From: Archegozetes longisetosus
Taxonomy: Eukaryota; Arthropoda; Arachnida; Sarcoptiformes; Trhypochthoniidae
Direction: 5' to 3'
DNA length: 64,000 nt
NCBI GenBank assembly: GCA_018873245.2
Contig: JAEMBT020000007.1
Coordinates: 11,987,129-12,051,128, forward strand
A program made the translations under genes and the position numbers. This document shows positions 11,487 to 21,937 of the stretch, piece after piece (within the stretch, counting starts at the first letter, position 1; every line of letters starts with the position of its first letter). The notes under the pieces were generated by a model, which worked only from the letters and a program-made list of their open reading frames with translations, made no database searches and had not been told where the DNA came from.

Positions 11487-13421
11487 GGGAATAAAGTGGC
11501 GGAATCACCATAAAAGTCGAGGGAGGAGTCAAATCGATAGTACTCGATGAGATAAATTGATTAATGAAAAAATCATTAATCCACACCCGCTGGTTAAAAT
11601 TTAATAGTCATTCAAGTTTTTTTTTCAGAATCTGCCTCTAATAATCAGTAAAAAATATTTATATTCATAACAGCCAGCTTTAATAGATAAACTTTAGATA
11701 AACTATGAATTACAAAACTATTAGATCCAAAACTACCATATTTAAACTATGATTAACTTAATAAACTTGAATTCAAAAATATAATTAAATTAATAAAATC
11801 AAATTCAAAACTATAATTTAATTAATTAACTTATAAATCTGAGTCACTATCGGAATCTCCCAATTCAAGAAAATTCTGCTATAAATGACCCAGCCCACTT
11901 GTTCATTTAAAGAATTGGGAGATTCTGGTGATCTTATAAAGCATTTAATGTGTCGCCACAGTCTCTCAATTCTGTTGGTATGAACAACGTATTCTTGGCC
12001 ACTATAGTGGACATTCCTCACAAAAGTCTTTCGATGATTGACATTGAGATGGATCTAACTCATCTCAATGCCTGTGATACCATCATAGACTGCAGCAGTT
12101 TGTGTAAAAGGTAGACCCTGATAAAATATGAGAAGCCAGAGAGTGTTTTTAGTACGATCGGGTACAACCATTGCAAAACACTCGCCGGTCTCTCGGCATA
12201 TTCCATCAAACATCTACCAAATCTTCAAGCACGTAAAATCGCCGGCGATCGAACTTTCGCTTGAAGATGTGGGACTCGCTACACTCACAAGTGCAACCTG
12301 GACCTCCAATCGTCCATGTTGTACTTTTGAGGTGATGGCTGGATATGTATCGGACCAGCCGATTGATCTTCCGTGCGATTTTAGAATTTGACTCGGTCTT
12401 TTGTGCAGTGAGTCCTACACTAATACTGCACAAAAGACTGTAGCATAGCTTAAGCAACCGAAGAAGAGGGTTAGATTCTTTTTCGGTCGCTCTTAGCCCT
12501 GAAAGCCAAGTGTTTTTCGTCGGATTAACGGTTCCGCTACAGAATTTATCTTAGCAGCGGTATCGGTAACCAAGGACACAACTCGGTTGCTCAGTTCTAC
12601 GCAAGCTATGACTACATTTTGGACATTTGTAAAGCTCAGGATCATCGGAAGGTACTAACAAACCCATGGTCCTGAGTTTTACAATGACCATATCGTCGGT
12701 CCAGCCGAACGTTCTTTCAAAATTGAATAAATTTAATTTATTAAAATCTATGATTAAACTATCTTTGTCTGTGAATAAACTATTACTGGTAAATAAACTC
12801 ATAGGTGAAGTATTAGACTCTGGATATCTATTTACAATCATTAAATTAAGCTGACTAGAATTTTGACTAGATTCTCGATGTGGGTGAGTGCGCTCTGATA
12901 AGAGGATTTCATTTCTTTGCCCAACATCGAGACGGCGAATCGCTAATGGTATAGAAGTCGGAGAATCGCTTCTTCACTTTCTAGGTCGACCGCGTTTCTT
13001 CTCGCCCTTCATATCGATAAAGTAAATGATTCATTTTTGAGCTTACAAGCCTTTATATACACTCAGGATTGGAACATGAAACAATGAGAGACGAGGGGAA
13101 GTCTACATTTTCATAGGGGTTTTAGTTGATGCCGAAGTGATAGAACTACTTTAAATTCGAATTTTGGAACTTATTAAATTATATCTATCGAACCAGTGGA
13201 CTTAGCTTATTAGTTTTTACATCAACCGATTTGTCTCATTGATTACTATTTATTTGACTCCATCTGATTTTTATGAAGCTCCGCCCACTCGATAATAAAT
13301 TTGAGTTTTAATATAAAAAGAGGCGTGGCTAAAGATTCATACATAAATCAATTTGTTTCGTCGAGTACTATCGATTTGAATCCTCCCTCGATTTTTATGG
13401 TGATTCTACCACTTTAGTCCC
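11487..13421 (-). mobile_element. Merlin element 2, full length with long TIRs
   Basis: Inverted repeats of about 85 bp: the left end reads GGGAATAAAGTGGCGGAATC and the right end, complemented, GGGACTAAAGTGGTAGAATC, continuing through a shared TCGAGGGAGGA and ATCGATAGTACTCGA. Imperfect 8-bp flanks (gattaagc and atttaacc) could be a decayed target duplication of the 8-9 bp typical of Merlin. The interior carries transposase remains on the minus strand. The GGG start is usual for this superfamily. Confidence 0.8.
11818..12841 (-). pseudogene. Merlin transposase relic 2
   Basis: Pieces in coding order: an N-terminal part with a zinc-binding KCPKC...YRYRC pattern (12551-12841), a catalytic-core piece where a DES-type motif has become SES in a GCTCECSESHIFKRKFDRR stretch (12206-12457), and a C-terminal HTNRIERLWRHIKCF block (11818-12021), the signature end of ISXO2-like transposases. 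The frames do not join and the first catalytic Asp position appears lost. It is inactive. Confidence 0.75.
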
Positions 13422-13559
13422 ATTTAACCATCAAAACTACTGTACAAAAATAGAAAAATTATAGAACTAGAATATTTTTTGTAGAGTTTATGTTTATTGA
13501 CCTAAAATTGATTATTAATTAAAATAGAATGACAAAAAATAGTCAAACGATTACGAGAA

Positions 13560-14520
13560 GGGATGAATTGATACCTTAGTTGAATTCATTGATTCTGAAC
13601 GCGAAGTAGCTTCAATAATCGGCGCTCACATAATGTTGTACTGAGTTATTTGAATGTTAAAGAGAATTATGAAAAAATAGAACTAGAGGACCGAAGCAGC
13701 GTCTATCTGATCGTGATAAAGGCCGTATTATTAACTATGCGAGTAATAGAGTGATTAGTTTGGCACAAATAAAGTCTGATCTTAAGCTAAATGTTTCGTT
13801 TATAATGGTTTGGCGAGTTTTGAATAAAAACTCAAATATAAAGCACATGAAAATTAAGAGTAAACCAGTTGTTAGGCCACACCATAAATTGGCCCGCCTT
13901 GAATTTGCGAAACACCACATGGACTGGACCAGAGTGGCAAAATGTCATATTTAGCGATGAAAATTTAATTTGGACGGCCCGGATGGCTTTCATAATTATT
14001 GGCACGACTTAAGAAAAATGAAAAAAATTTCTCTAAACGTAACTTTGGTGCCGGTTCAGTCATGGTGTGGGCCAGCTTTGGCTATAATGAAACAACTAAC
14101 ATCGCATTTGTAAGTCATAAGACGAAGTCTTTAGATCATATTAATATATTAGGTATGCATTTGTTACCGTTTGTGAACGAATTGGTGGTAAAAATTGAAA
14201 TTTTCTACAAGACAATGCCCCAATTCATACTTCTCATCAGTCTAAAGAGTGGTTTGCGCTGAACAACATCACTCTCATTGACTGACCACCTGTTTCTCCA
14301 GATTTGAATCCAATTGAGAACTTATGGGGTATAGTGGTTAGGGCTGTATATGCAAATGGAAAGCAATACTATTCAGTTGAATAGCTTAAACAAGGAATCA
14401 ATGATAGTTGAGAAGAAATATAGCCTCAAGTTCTTCAAAATTTGGTAAATTCTATGCCAAGTCGTATATTTAAGACTATTATTAGTAATGGAGGTTTAAT
14501 TAAATATCAGATTAACTTTT
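13560..14520 (+). pseudogene. Tc1-like transposase relic
   Basis: Decayed Tc1/mariner-superfamily coding sequence. A GPKQRLSDRDKGRI block (from about 13689) leads in frame into the second helix-turn-helix (13751-13954). Then comes a SVMVWASFGY block (13999-14262), a degraded catalytic Asp region, and a C-terminal segment resembling PDLNPIENLWG around 14300-14330. Several stops and frameshifts are present. The Asn-Pro-Ile-Glu-Asn-Leu signature indicates the DDE, Tc1-type lineage rather than mariner DDD. I could not find convincing terminal inverted repeats. Confidence 0.75.
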
Positions 14521-14614
14521 GATTAATTTTAAACTAGTTTTTTAGCTGGTTTATAGTTATAAAAAGGAGTATATAAAATTAAGTATAGAACGAGAAATTA
14601 TCAAGGATAAAGTT

Positions 14615-14947
14615 TCATGCCATGAAACAATAACCTTGAAACTTATAAAGCTTTTCAAGTCTCTCTGTTTCAGAAGACCAAATAGCTAATTTTATCTTCT
14701 TAAATTTATTCTTTATAAAATATATTGAAAGAAATACATTACAAATTTTAGGATATTCTTTACTAAAAGCATAAAGTGAAATAAGTAAATGAATATAAGA
14801 TCTACTCCATTCAATACCGCATTCCTTTGGGAAGTCAAATAATATTTTTACAATTTGACATAATTCTTGAACCCTTATGAGATTTTGACAGGCTAAAAGT
14901 GCATATTTAATTATTTGAATAAGAATATAATTAACTCTTAGGATACT
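14615..14947 (-). CDS. Unidentified open frame, possible exon
   Basis: A 110-codon stop-to-stop frame on the minus strand without an early Met, closed by TGA at 14615. The translation looks protein-like rather than random: amphipathic helices with AC...LCQIVKILFDFPKEC and HLLISLYAFSKEYPKICN, and a C-terminal WSSETERLEKLYKFQGY. The lack of a start suggests a 3' exon or a gene remnant. I do not recognise the family. It lies between a Tc1 relic and the GH43 gene, and neither explains it. Chance openness is possible in DNA this AT-rich, but less likely at this length and composition. Confidence 0.3.
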   Translation of the reverse strand, partial: SILRVNYILIQIIKYALLACQNLIRVQELCQIVKILFDFPKECGIEWSRSYIHLLISLYAFSKEYPKICNVFLSIYFIKNKFKKIKLAIWSSETERLEKLYKFQGYCFMA

Positions 14948-15221
14948 TTACAGATTCTTTACAGATTTAGTAATAAAAGATTAGAAATAGTCTGACGCCG
15001 GTAGTAAAACAAAGTCTTTAACTGCAATCTGTTGTTCTTTATTTTAAAGTGCTCTAAATTTGACTCATTTTTATAAATTAAAAACAGTTTATATATGCTT
15101 TTTTCTTAAGACTAATATGAAATAACATGTTATTGTGGTATTAATGCATTATTTAATTTTATTCTATGAATATACAAATTCATTTTTATTTAATGCTACA
15201 GTATATGCTAATTACAAAGTG

Positions 15222-16232
15222 TTATTCGCCAGATGGCGACTGAATGCTGACACCAGCTGCGACCGGTGTACCAAAGTTGGGAGTTCCATCTGAGTTCCAG
15301 GTGAATTTCTGCGCCCGAGCGCTGCGGTTACCGTCGCAGTGACCGTTTGGAGAGCTGTTTGCATGATAAACAATCCAATCCTCTTTTCCGTCAGGTGACT
15401 TAAAGAAACCATTGTGACCGGGACCGTATACGTTGTGAGAGTCCTGACGCTGGAATACCGGTCCCGACTTGATCCAGTGAGCCGGATTAAGAGGGTCACT
15501 GCCAGTTAGGGTCAATAGTCCTAATTTGTAGTTTGGAGTATTGCACAAACTGGCGGAGTAGACAATGAATGTCTTTCCATTGTGGTAAAGCGGTTCGGGT
15601 CCCTCATTGACTGGTGCGCCCTCCCTTTCCCAATTGAGGGTTGGAGTAGACAGTTTCACTTTGGGACCACTGGGTGTCCACGGATTGCTCATTGGACGGA
15701 TGAAGAGGTCCTGTCCGTCGCGTATATATGTGCCTAACAGGTATAGCTTGCCATTGTGTTGAAGAATACTAGGGTCCAATTCGAATGATTTGTTATCTTG
15801 AGGATCTGTAAGGTCAGCTTTATGATGGTACGGCCCCATGGGATCGGTGCCTTCGCTTTCCAGTACATGAATTTTTTGCTTTGAATAGTCATTATTGTTT
15901 GAATTAGGTCCCGCGACATAGTACACGTACCATCGCTCTCCGTTGGGGCCCTTTAGCAGATGGAATTCAGGTGCCCACATGTTGCCTACACCCGAATTTG
16001 CATTCAACGTGAATATTGTTGTGTCGGGTGTCGAATGGACGCCGGCCAATGTCTTTGACTTACGCATTACTATCTTTGAGCTAAAAGTGGTAGCGGTCAA
16101 GTAGTAGTAACCATTGTAGTATAGCATCCATGGATCGGGTCCATGATCATTGATCGGGTTAGTGAAGTTGGCCTCAATCGTATGAAAAATTATTTGAAAG
16201 GCCGCTAATATAAATAGTGTCTTCATTATCAA
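15222..16232 (-). CDS. Secreted glycoside hydrolase family 43 (arabinanase/arabinofuranosidase-like)
   Basis: GH43 enzymes are five-bladed beta-propellers that cleave arabinan, arabinoxylan or related plant polysaccharides. This 336-residue protein has a signal peptide (about 1-21) and the three family acidic positions: Asp33 in GPDPWM (base), Asp153 in FELDPSI (pKa modulator) and probably Glu210 in VNEGPEPL (general acid). GNMWAPEFH and YGPGHNGFF are other recognisable blade motifs. There are no introns, unlike nearly every other gene here, and base composition is clearly higher in G+C than the flanks. This class is bacterial or fungal and absent from most animals, so horizontal acquisition followed by use as a digestive enzyme is the likely reading. 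Start at 16232 or the second Met two codons later. No extra carbohydrate-binding domain is visible. Confidence 0.9.
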   Translation of the reverse strand: MIMKTLFILAAFQIIFHTIEANFTNPINDHGPDPWMLYYNGYYYLTATTFSSKIVMRKSKTLAGVHSTPDTTIFTLNANSGVGNMWAPEFHLLKGPNGERWYVYYVAGPNSNNNDYSKQKIHVLESEGTDPMGPYHHKADLTDPQDNKSFELDPSILQHNGKLYLLGTYIRDGQDLFIRPMSNPWTPSGPKVKLSTPTLNWEREGAPVNEGPEPLYHNGKTFIVYSASLCNTPNYKLGLLTLTGSDPLNPAHWIKSGPVFQRQDSHNVYGPGHNGFFKSPDGKEDWIVYHANSSPNGHCDGNRSARAQKFTWNSDGTPNFGTPVAAGVSIQSPSGE

Positions 16233-16525
16233 TTTTTTGGGAAAACCTTTAAAATATAAAATTTATTTTTCAAAATTAAAGTTTAAAACAATTCTCAAAA
16301 TAATTTGAATATTCATCAAATTTAACACTATACATTAATATATCATTACATAATATATTGTTTTTAATAATAATTATAATACAAAGAGCATTGAATGTGA
16401 ATAGAATTTAATACAGAAAATGTCTTACGAAACAAAAAATTATATCTTTTTCAGCCAAATATTTTCTCTAGTCGTTAAGACATTACGGTTTAGAGAGTTA
16501 TTGAGAGAAGTTTATATCTTATAGT

Positions 16526-17249
16526 CAGTGATGCTCAACGCTCGAGCGTTTGGCGTTCGGTAGCGAGCGCGAACGTCGAACGTTCTACTTTTGCTGAGCG
16601 TGAGTGGACGCTCGAGCGTCTTACCCCCGAGCGCCGAGCGTTGAGCGTCAAGTCTTAGTACGTATCTCCCAAATTAGAAATACAGTATAGATATTTTTTC
16701 AATGCAAAAAAGTTAGTATTTACTAAATATAAAATTTTACACAAAAATTTATGACTTATTCTGTTTTAAAGAATTTAGACAGAATCTTTTTGAGTCTGAA
16801 ACTAAGTGTGTTTACATATGAAAGCGTTTATGAAAGAGAGACAGACAGAGATTGGTATAAAATGTACTATCAAAAAGTTCTAACACTTAAGTCAATGATT
16901 ATTCAAAAAGTTATAAACTTAATTTATAAGCTTTTACTAGACTTATTAGTGCTTTTAAATATGGACTCTAATGTATTGTAATCTCTCTTTTATAAACGAT
17001 TTCATATCTTCAATATGAACATTTTATTTATATGACATCAGATTTTGAACTAAAGTGTTTGGATGGTTTTCAATCAGTGAGTATCATATATATGAAATTT
17101 ATATACAGATAAAGCTACAGCTTAAATAAAATAAGTTAATTTTATGCAGAAAAAGCCTTACAATTCATGAACTTTGCTTACTTGACGCTCGGCAAACGCT
17201 CGGCGCTCGAGCGCCAATTTCTGACCGAGCGCGAGCGTGTGCATCACTG
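16526..17249. mobile_element. Non-autonomous hAT element with perfect target duplication
   Basis: Ends CAGTGATGC and GCATCACTG form terminal inverted repeats. The flanking 8-bp CTTATAGT is repeated exactly (16518-16525 and 17250-17257), the hallmark of hAT insertion. Each end carries a GC-rich zone dense in GCGAGCG/CGCTCGAGC motifs, like subterminal transposase-binding repeats. The AT-rich middle encodes nothing convincing. Confidence 0.9.
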
Positions 17250-17257
17250 CTTATAGT

Positions 17258-18128
17258 TATAAGCTTTATTTATTCGCATACATTTGTAATGATTTTAATT
17301 GGTGTTATATACTCTTATTTTGTCAAAGAAATAAATCTGATAAAATGCTTTTATTTAAAAAACATCTGCTATTTTTCTATTTGATATTAAATATAATTCA
17401 CTCGATAATAAATTTCTCGTCGGATTTGTCCAGTTGTTGAGGCATTCGACCCAGATTTCTAATTGCAATGAGTTTTAATCATTTCTAATCTGTACTTAAA
17501 GTATAATGTATAACAGTATATATATATATAGCAGAGATACATAACTTGGAATAAAAATGGCAATAAAATACAGTTTAAGGTCTATAGTGAAAATCCTAAC
17601 TATAATTACTAGTGTCTAATTATATTTAATTTTTGTATTAAAACAATAAAATTAATTTTAAAACATGATTTGATGTAATTATTATATAAATAATTTACTG
17701 CAAAAATAGTGTTTAAGTGATTTTTATTATTTGAATATGTTTTTCAATATATATGCTGATATGAATGATTTAATGCACTCTAATTGTAATGTATGCCACA
17801 ATTAATGCAATAGTAATATAGAACACACAAGATAACTCAAAATTGTATGCACACATTAGTTCAATTAATTATTGCATACATTTTTTCAATACATGTTTTT
17901 ATTTAAAAATATTTACGTTGCTATTGATTTAAAAGTAATTTATATATTGTTAACATATATATAATATATAATAATAATCAGTTACAATATGTGTTAAGGC
18001 GCATGCGACTTCTTGTAACTTCCATGTGACTTTTGTAACTTAAGGTTGCATTATATAATTGGAGTTAATACATATCTCCGTATAATGTCCGTATAATATC
18101 CGTAATTTGTTTGTTTGACTGACGTATC
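17258..18128. other. Intergenic, AT-rich with a TA microsatellite
   Basis: Contains a short TA run near 17517-17531 and low-complexity AT sequence. No gene or element was recognised. Confidence 0.4.
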
Positions 18129-19036
18129 AAAGGGGATGTCTCAGGATGACAATGATATAGTTAAATTAAAATGATAACAATGTCGTGCAAAAACAGGATG
18201 AGAGACAAAAAATATGTATATATTATTTTTATAGTTGCTATGAGTATTGCACAAGGTTGATTTTTGTTTACAAAATTCAATATGCAATTAAAATTAAACG
18301 AAACAAAATATTTTAATTGTCTCTTCGATAAAATGTACATCTAGTTAAGCAGTTTTAAAATATTTTTGAAATGATTGTATAAACAATTTTCTTATGACGG
18401 GAAATTAACTTTGAAAAATATAAACATGAATTACACTGTATTGCCCATCGAGTCTCAAACATTTTAAATGTGAAAATAATAGCTAATATAATATACTTTT
18501 ATTTTATGAAGAGAAACTTTTGAGACTCGATGGGCAACAAGTCCATTTTTTCACTTATTTAAAAATATGTTTAATCTTAGTAAGAATGTCAGAATTGCAT
18601 TATATTCGCAGTAAAAATTGTGCTTGCTGTTCTGCAAGATTTGATAGAACTATTAGGCGTGATATAAGACGTGTCAACCAAAATGATGTAGCGACTTTTA
18701 ATACAGTGAAACCAATTATTTTGAATAACAAAAGAAAAACTATTGATACTAATATAATTAATATTGGTGATTATGTGTGTGGTAGTTGTATACGCTACGC
18801 AAAAAGATTTAAAAATGACCATGCTAATCCTAATTATATTTTTAATAGTATTTTTTTTATGTAATATTGTTCAAACCATAAGGAACTGCATGAATTGTTT
18901 AAGTGCTTATAACTTTTTAATTTTTATATATAATCAAATAATTTTTTCATTGTTTAGCATCATTTAGTAAGTATTTTATCTGGTTAAATTTATTTTAAAA
19001 TCGCAACATATTTTGTCATCCTGAGACATCCCCTTT
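18129..19036. mobile_element. DNA element with 23-bp TIRs and a nested hairpin
   Basis: Perfect or near-perfect inverted ends, AAAGGGGATGTCTCAGGATG at 18129 and its complement ending at 19036. Nested inside is a second inverted repeat (TGCCCATCGAGTCTCAAA at 18443 and its complement ending at 18536). A coding-like frame from 18586 to 18864 begins MSELHYIRSKNCACC and ends with a CGSC pair, suggesting a C2C2 zinc-binding domain of a transposon protein. I see no clear target duplication, so the superfamily is undecided. Confidence 0.65.
18586..18864 (+). CDS. C2C2 zinc-finger-like fragment inside a transposable element
   Basis: A 92-codon frame with two Cys-x2-Cys pairs about 55 residues apart (CACC near the start, CGSC near the end) and a basic middle (RTIRRDIRR). 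Its position inside inverted repeats argues for an element-encoded DNA-binding domain, possibly a first exon. The last residues turn hydrophobic and AT-coded, suggesting the real reading stops or splices earlier. Family unknown. Confidence 0.35.
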   Translation: MSELHYIRSKNCACCSARFDRTIRRDIRRVNQNDVATFNTVKPIILNNKRKTIDTNIINIGDYVCGSCIRYAKRFKNDHANPNYIFNSIFFM

Positions 19037-19083
19037 GTGTTTGCCATATTGATATCAACATGATTTGGGCGTGACATTGATAT

Positions 19084-19221
19084 CCTGGGACCACATTCTC
19101 GAACGATTGCAAATCGCAAAACATAAGGCGATTGCAAATAATCGATTGGAAATCATCCATTCTTATTGTACACTTTTGTAATATTGCTAATTTTGCAAAA
19201 TTTCTAGAATGCAGCCCCTGG
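19084..19221. mobile_element. MITE with CCTGGG...CATTCTCGAA ends, copy 1
   Basis: A 138-bp element with ends CCTGGGACCACATTCTCGAA and complemented CCAGGGGCTGCATTCTAGAA. A shorter relative lies at 58019-58116 in the opposite orientation, inside an alcohol dehydrogenase intron. Confidence 0.6.
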
Positions 19222-19782
19222 AGTTTATTAATGATAAAAGAGGCAGATTGTTGTGTATGAATATATTAAACCAAAATGGGGGATAATGTTGAAGTAATTC
19301 AGACATATGCCGATGGGTTGATGCTTTACATTAAAACAGAAAATTTTTATGAAGACAAAACCTGAAATTGAAGATTATTTTTTCCTTTTTTTTAAAGTTT
19401 TTATTCATCATTTGAATAAACATTTTATCAAATTCATTTGATGCTGTTTCTTCTAATTTATAAAGTTCATTCATCCTTTCTTTAAATAATTTTATAAATT
19501 CATTATTATGCTCCATTTTTATTGTTTAAAAACATAAGTTTTTTTTATTTTTATTTTTTAATTATTTCAAATTTTTTAATTTATTGAATTATACCTTCTA
19601 TTCCGTTTTGAATAAAGTGAAACAGTGATTTAGAGAGTAATATCTTGATTTAAAAAAAGTGCGAGATTATACGGGCTAGTTTTTTGAGAGGATAAACCAG
19701 TATGACAAAATATTGTTAAGTTTAGTGCTTAAATTTAGTATTTAGAGAAAAAAATGAGTGATTTAAGAGGGAAATGTGCTGA

Positions 19783-19979
19783 TTTTAAACGTGTAAATAA
19801 AAAGTACGTACTCATACGGGCTAGGTTTCTGAAAGGATTTTTATTGTTTTATAGGGTAAAAATAGTGAATTTAGAGAGTAAACCAGTTTTTTTAGAGGAT
19901 AAATTAGTAGAAAAAATGTAGAAAAAGCATCAAGACCTAGGTCATATGAGTTCGTACTTTTTATATCTATGTTTAAAAT
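19783..19979. repeat. Foldback repeat, about 48-bp arms
   Basis: Arms at 19783-19830 and 19932-19979 are inverted copies around AAAAAGTACG-ACTCATA. A third, single-arm copy with the same ACTCATACTTTTTACGGGCTAG core lies at 20062-20096. The ACGGGCTAG word also occurs at 19672. Confidence 0.5.
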
Positions 19980-20136
19980 CCCTATTTTATCCAGAATTAG
20001 TGATTTGATCATTCAAATTAATTGATTTAAATGATAAAACAATGAATATTGTTTTAAAATCCTAGACTGTATGTACTCATACTTTTTACGGGCTAGAACC
20101 GCTATATGTATATTACTTACCAATATTATGAATTCT

Positions 20137-20279
20137 CGCATATTAAAGACATGTCCTTATTTCAAGGAATTTTGAAGAACCCAACTTTAAAAGATGGCAT
20201 TTGACCCATGTATTTAAATTCAGGAATTAAGTACATGTGTCTTGAGATTCCAAATTATAAGGACATGTACTTATATGCG
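20137..20279. repeat. Short foldback repeat
   Basis: Inverted arms share GCATAT(T/A)A(A)G-ACATGTCCTTAT, about 143 bp end to end. Probably a small MITE; no target duplication is obvious. Confidence 0.45.
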
Positions 20280-20496
20280 GCGTAAAACGGTATAATAAAA
20301 GTTCAAATTACGATGAGTTGATTCAACATTTATTCATACTTTATTTCTTGAATTTATTCATTCATTGGCAAAGAAAAAGAATTAAAAATTGAAATCTTCG
20401 CATAATGCCTATTGAAAAGTACTGAATTAAAAAATATATAATCTAATTAAACAGAATGACTGTAATTAAGACAATTTTAAAAGCGTTAAATCTTTC

Positions 20497-21937
20497 TTAA
20501 TCACTTTTCGAATTGACGGTTCTAATGGATTCTCGCGAAGCTGGTTCATAAGTGCAATCGAATTTCTGATTCTCTTGACTCGAATCTGCGTTTTTGGCTC
20601 CAGTATTCTGGTGTTTCGATTCGTTCATTTTGTATTTCAATTTTCGAACTAAGGAATAGAAAATAGATGATTTACCTTAATTTTATTTAGTTTAGAAAAC
20701 TCACAAAACACCAGAAAGACTACGATAGCGATTACAATCAAAACCAAGAATGAGAACAAAATAAGCAGCCATAACATGAAACCAAATTGTTTCCGCGAAG
20801 GTACTGTTTTTGGTTCTGAAGGTGTTCTGTCCTACATTTCAATGATAGTTGAAGGATGTGTCACATCACTGATGGTTTTTCAATTGGAAGACACATTTTT
20901 CTAAGGACAGCTCAAACTTTTATGAAAAGTGCATTCGCTTCGAAAAGTCATCAATGATCTGGCGCATACTTCAACTACGACTCCAGTGATTTGAGTTGTT
21001 CTTGTTCGATCTTCCACTAAAGTTGAGTTTCCGTAACAGTTGAATAATTCTTTCAAATTGATCTAAAATAAGTGATTGTTTTACAAAACAAAGTGACGAA
21101 ACCATTTAAAGACTCACTTCCTTAAAACGATTTTTACCATTGCTGTACAGTTGGTGAACATCATCGAATTTTCCTAAACTATAAACATTTGAGTTGATAT
21201 CGAACAATCCTATGTAATTTCTATCGAGTTTTTTCAGATTCCAATCGCTATTAAAAGAGCCGTTTGTATCCATTTTTTTGAATGCTATTTGATCGCCCCT
21301 TTCGATGCTGCTAACGATTGCATATAGAGCGTTTGCATCATTTGTTTCATCAAAAGTGATTCCTTTAAACTGATAGCCTTCGGGCAACCAGAAATTTCCG
21401 TTCTCTATAATTCCAGCTGACGATAAATTCCACGGCATTTCTTCGTCTGTTATTTGATGTAAAGTCTGGTCTTTCTTTAATCGATATGAAGTATAATTCA
21501 AATTTTTCTTCGTTTTGTCATTTCTGCCTAACACTAACACCAGATTCGAGAATTTTTTTGATTGTTTGCAAAACTGGTCGTCTTGTGATTTGTTGCACGG
21601 ATCAACCACATCAAAGGTAACTGCACTCACCAAATATTTTAAGTTGCCTAAGAAAGACATCTTTGAGAACATTTTATCGTTTTTAGAACTTATTCGGGTT
21701 TAGAAATGAATGAATACTTTTTGGAAACAAGTTCTCCACTTCTATTTGACTGTCGGAAACTTTATTTTCTTTAGTACTGAATTTCCAAAGTTTGTCTCCA
21801 TTACCGAAGTAAATATTCTTACCCAAAGCCAAAGCAACTTCAATGGATGTATTAGAACCACAGAATTGGGCTAAAGAGTTGGTCAATGAAATGCAAACTA
21901 ATGTAATTAATAAACATGTTCTTGACATTTCTCTCAC
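20497..21937 (-). CDS. Type I single-pass membrane protein, one frameshift
   Basis: I do not recognise the family. Reconstructed exons: 21937-21118 (containing a one-base frameshift near 21683-21690), 21062-20918, 20815-20705 and 20648-20497, with introns of 55, 102 and 56 bp. Features: signal peptide (MREMSRTCLLITLVCISL), a Cys-containing ectodomain with a GNGDKLWKF block faintly like a hemopexin-type blade, a membrane helix LWLLILFSFLVLIVIAIVVF, and a coherent Ser/Asn/Gln-rich tail ending TVNSKSD and TAA. Total about 409 residues. The 20815 acceptor and 20918 donor are my best-fitting choice; the alternative acceptor at 20827 leaves in-frame stops. The rest of the reading frame is clean, so the frameshift may be a recent loss, an assembly error, or an unrecognised splice. 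Confidence 0.6.

Noticed and set aside
15212-15919. Minus-strand frames inside the GH43 gene
   Set aside because: Alternative-frame shadows of the GH43 coding sequence.
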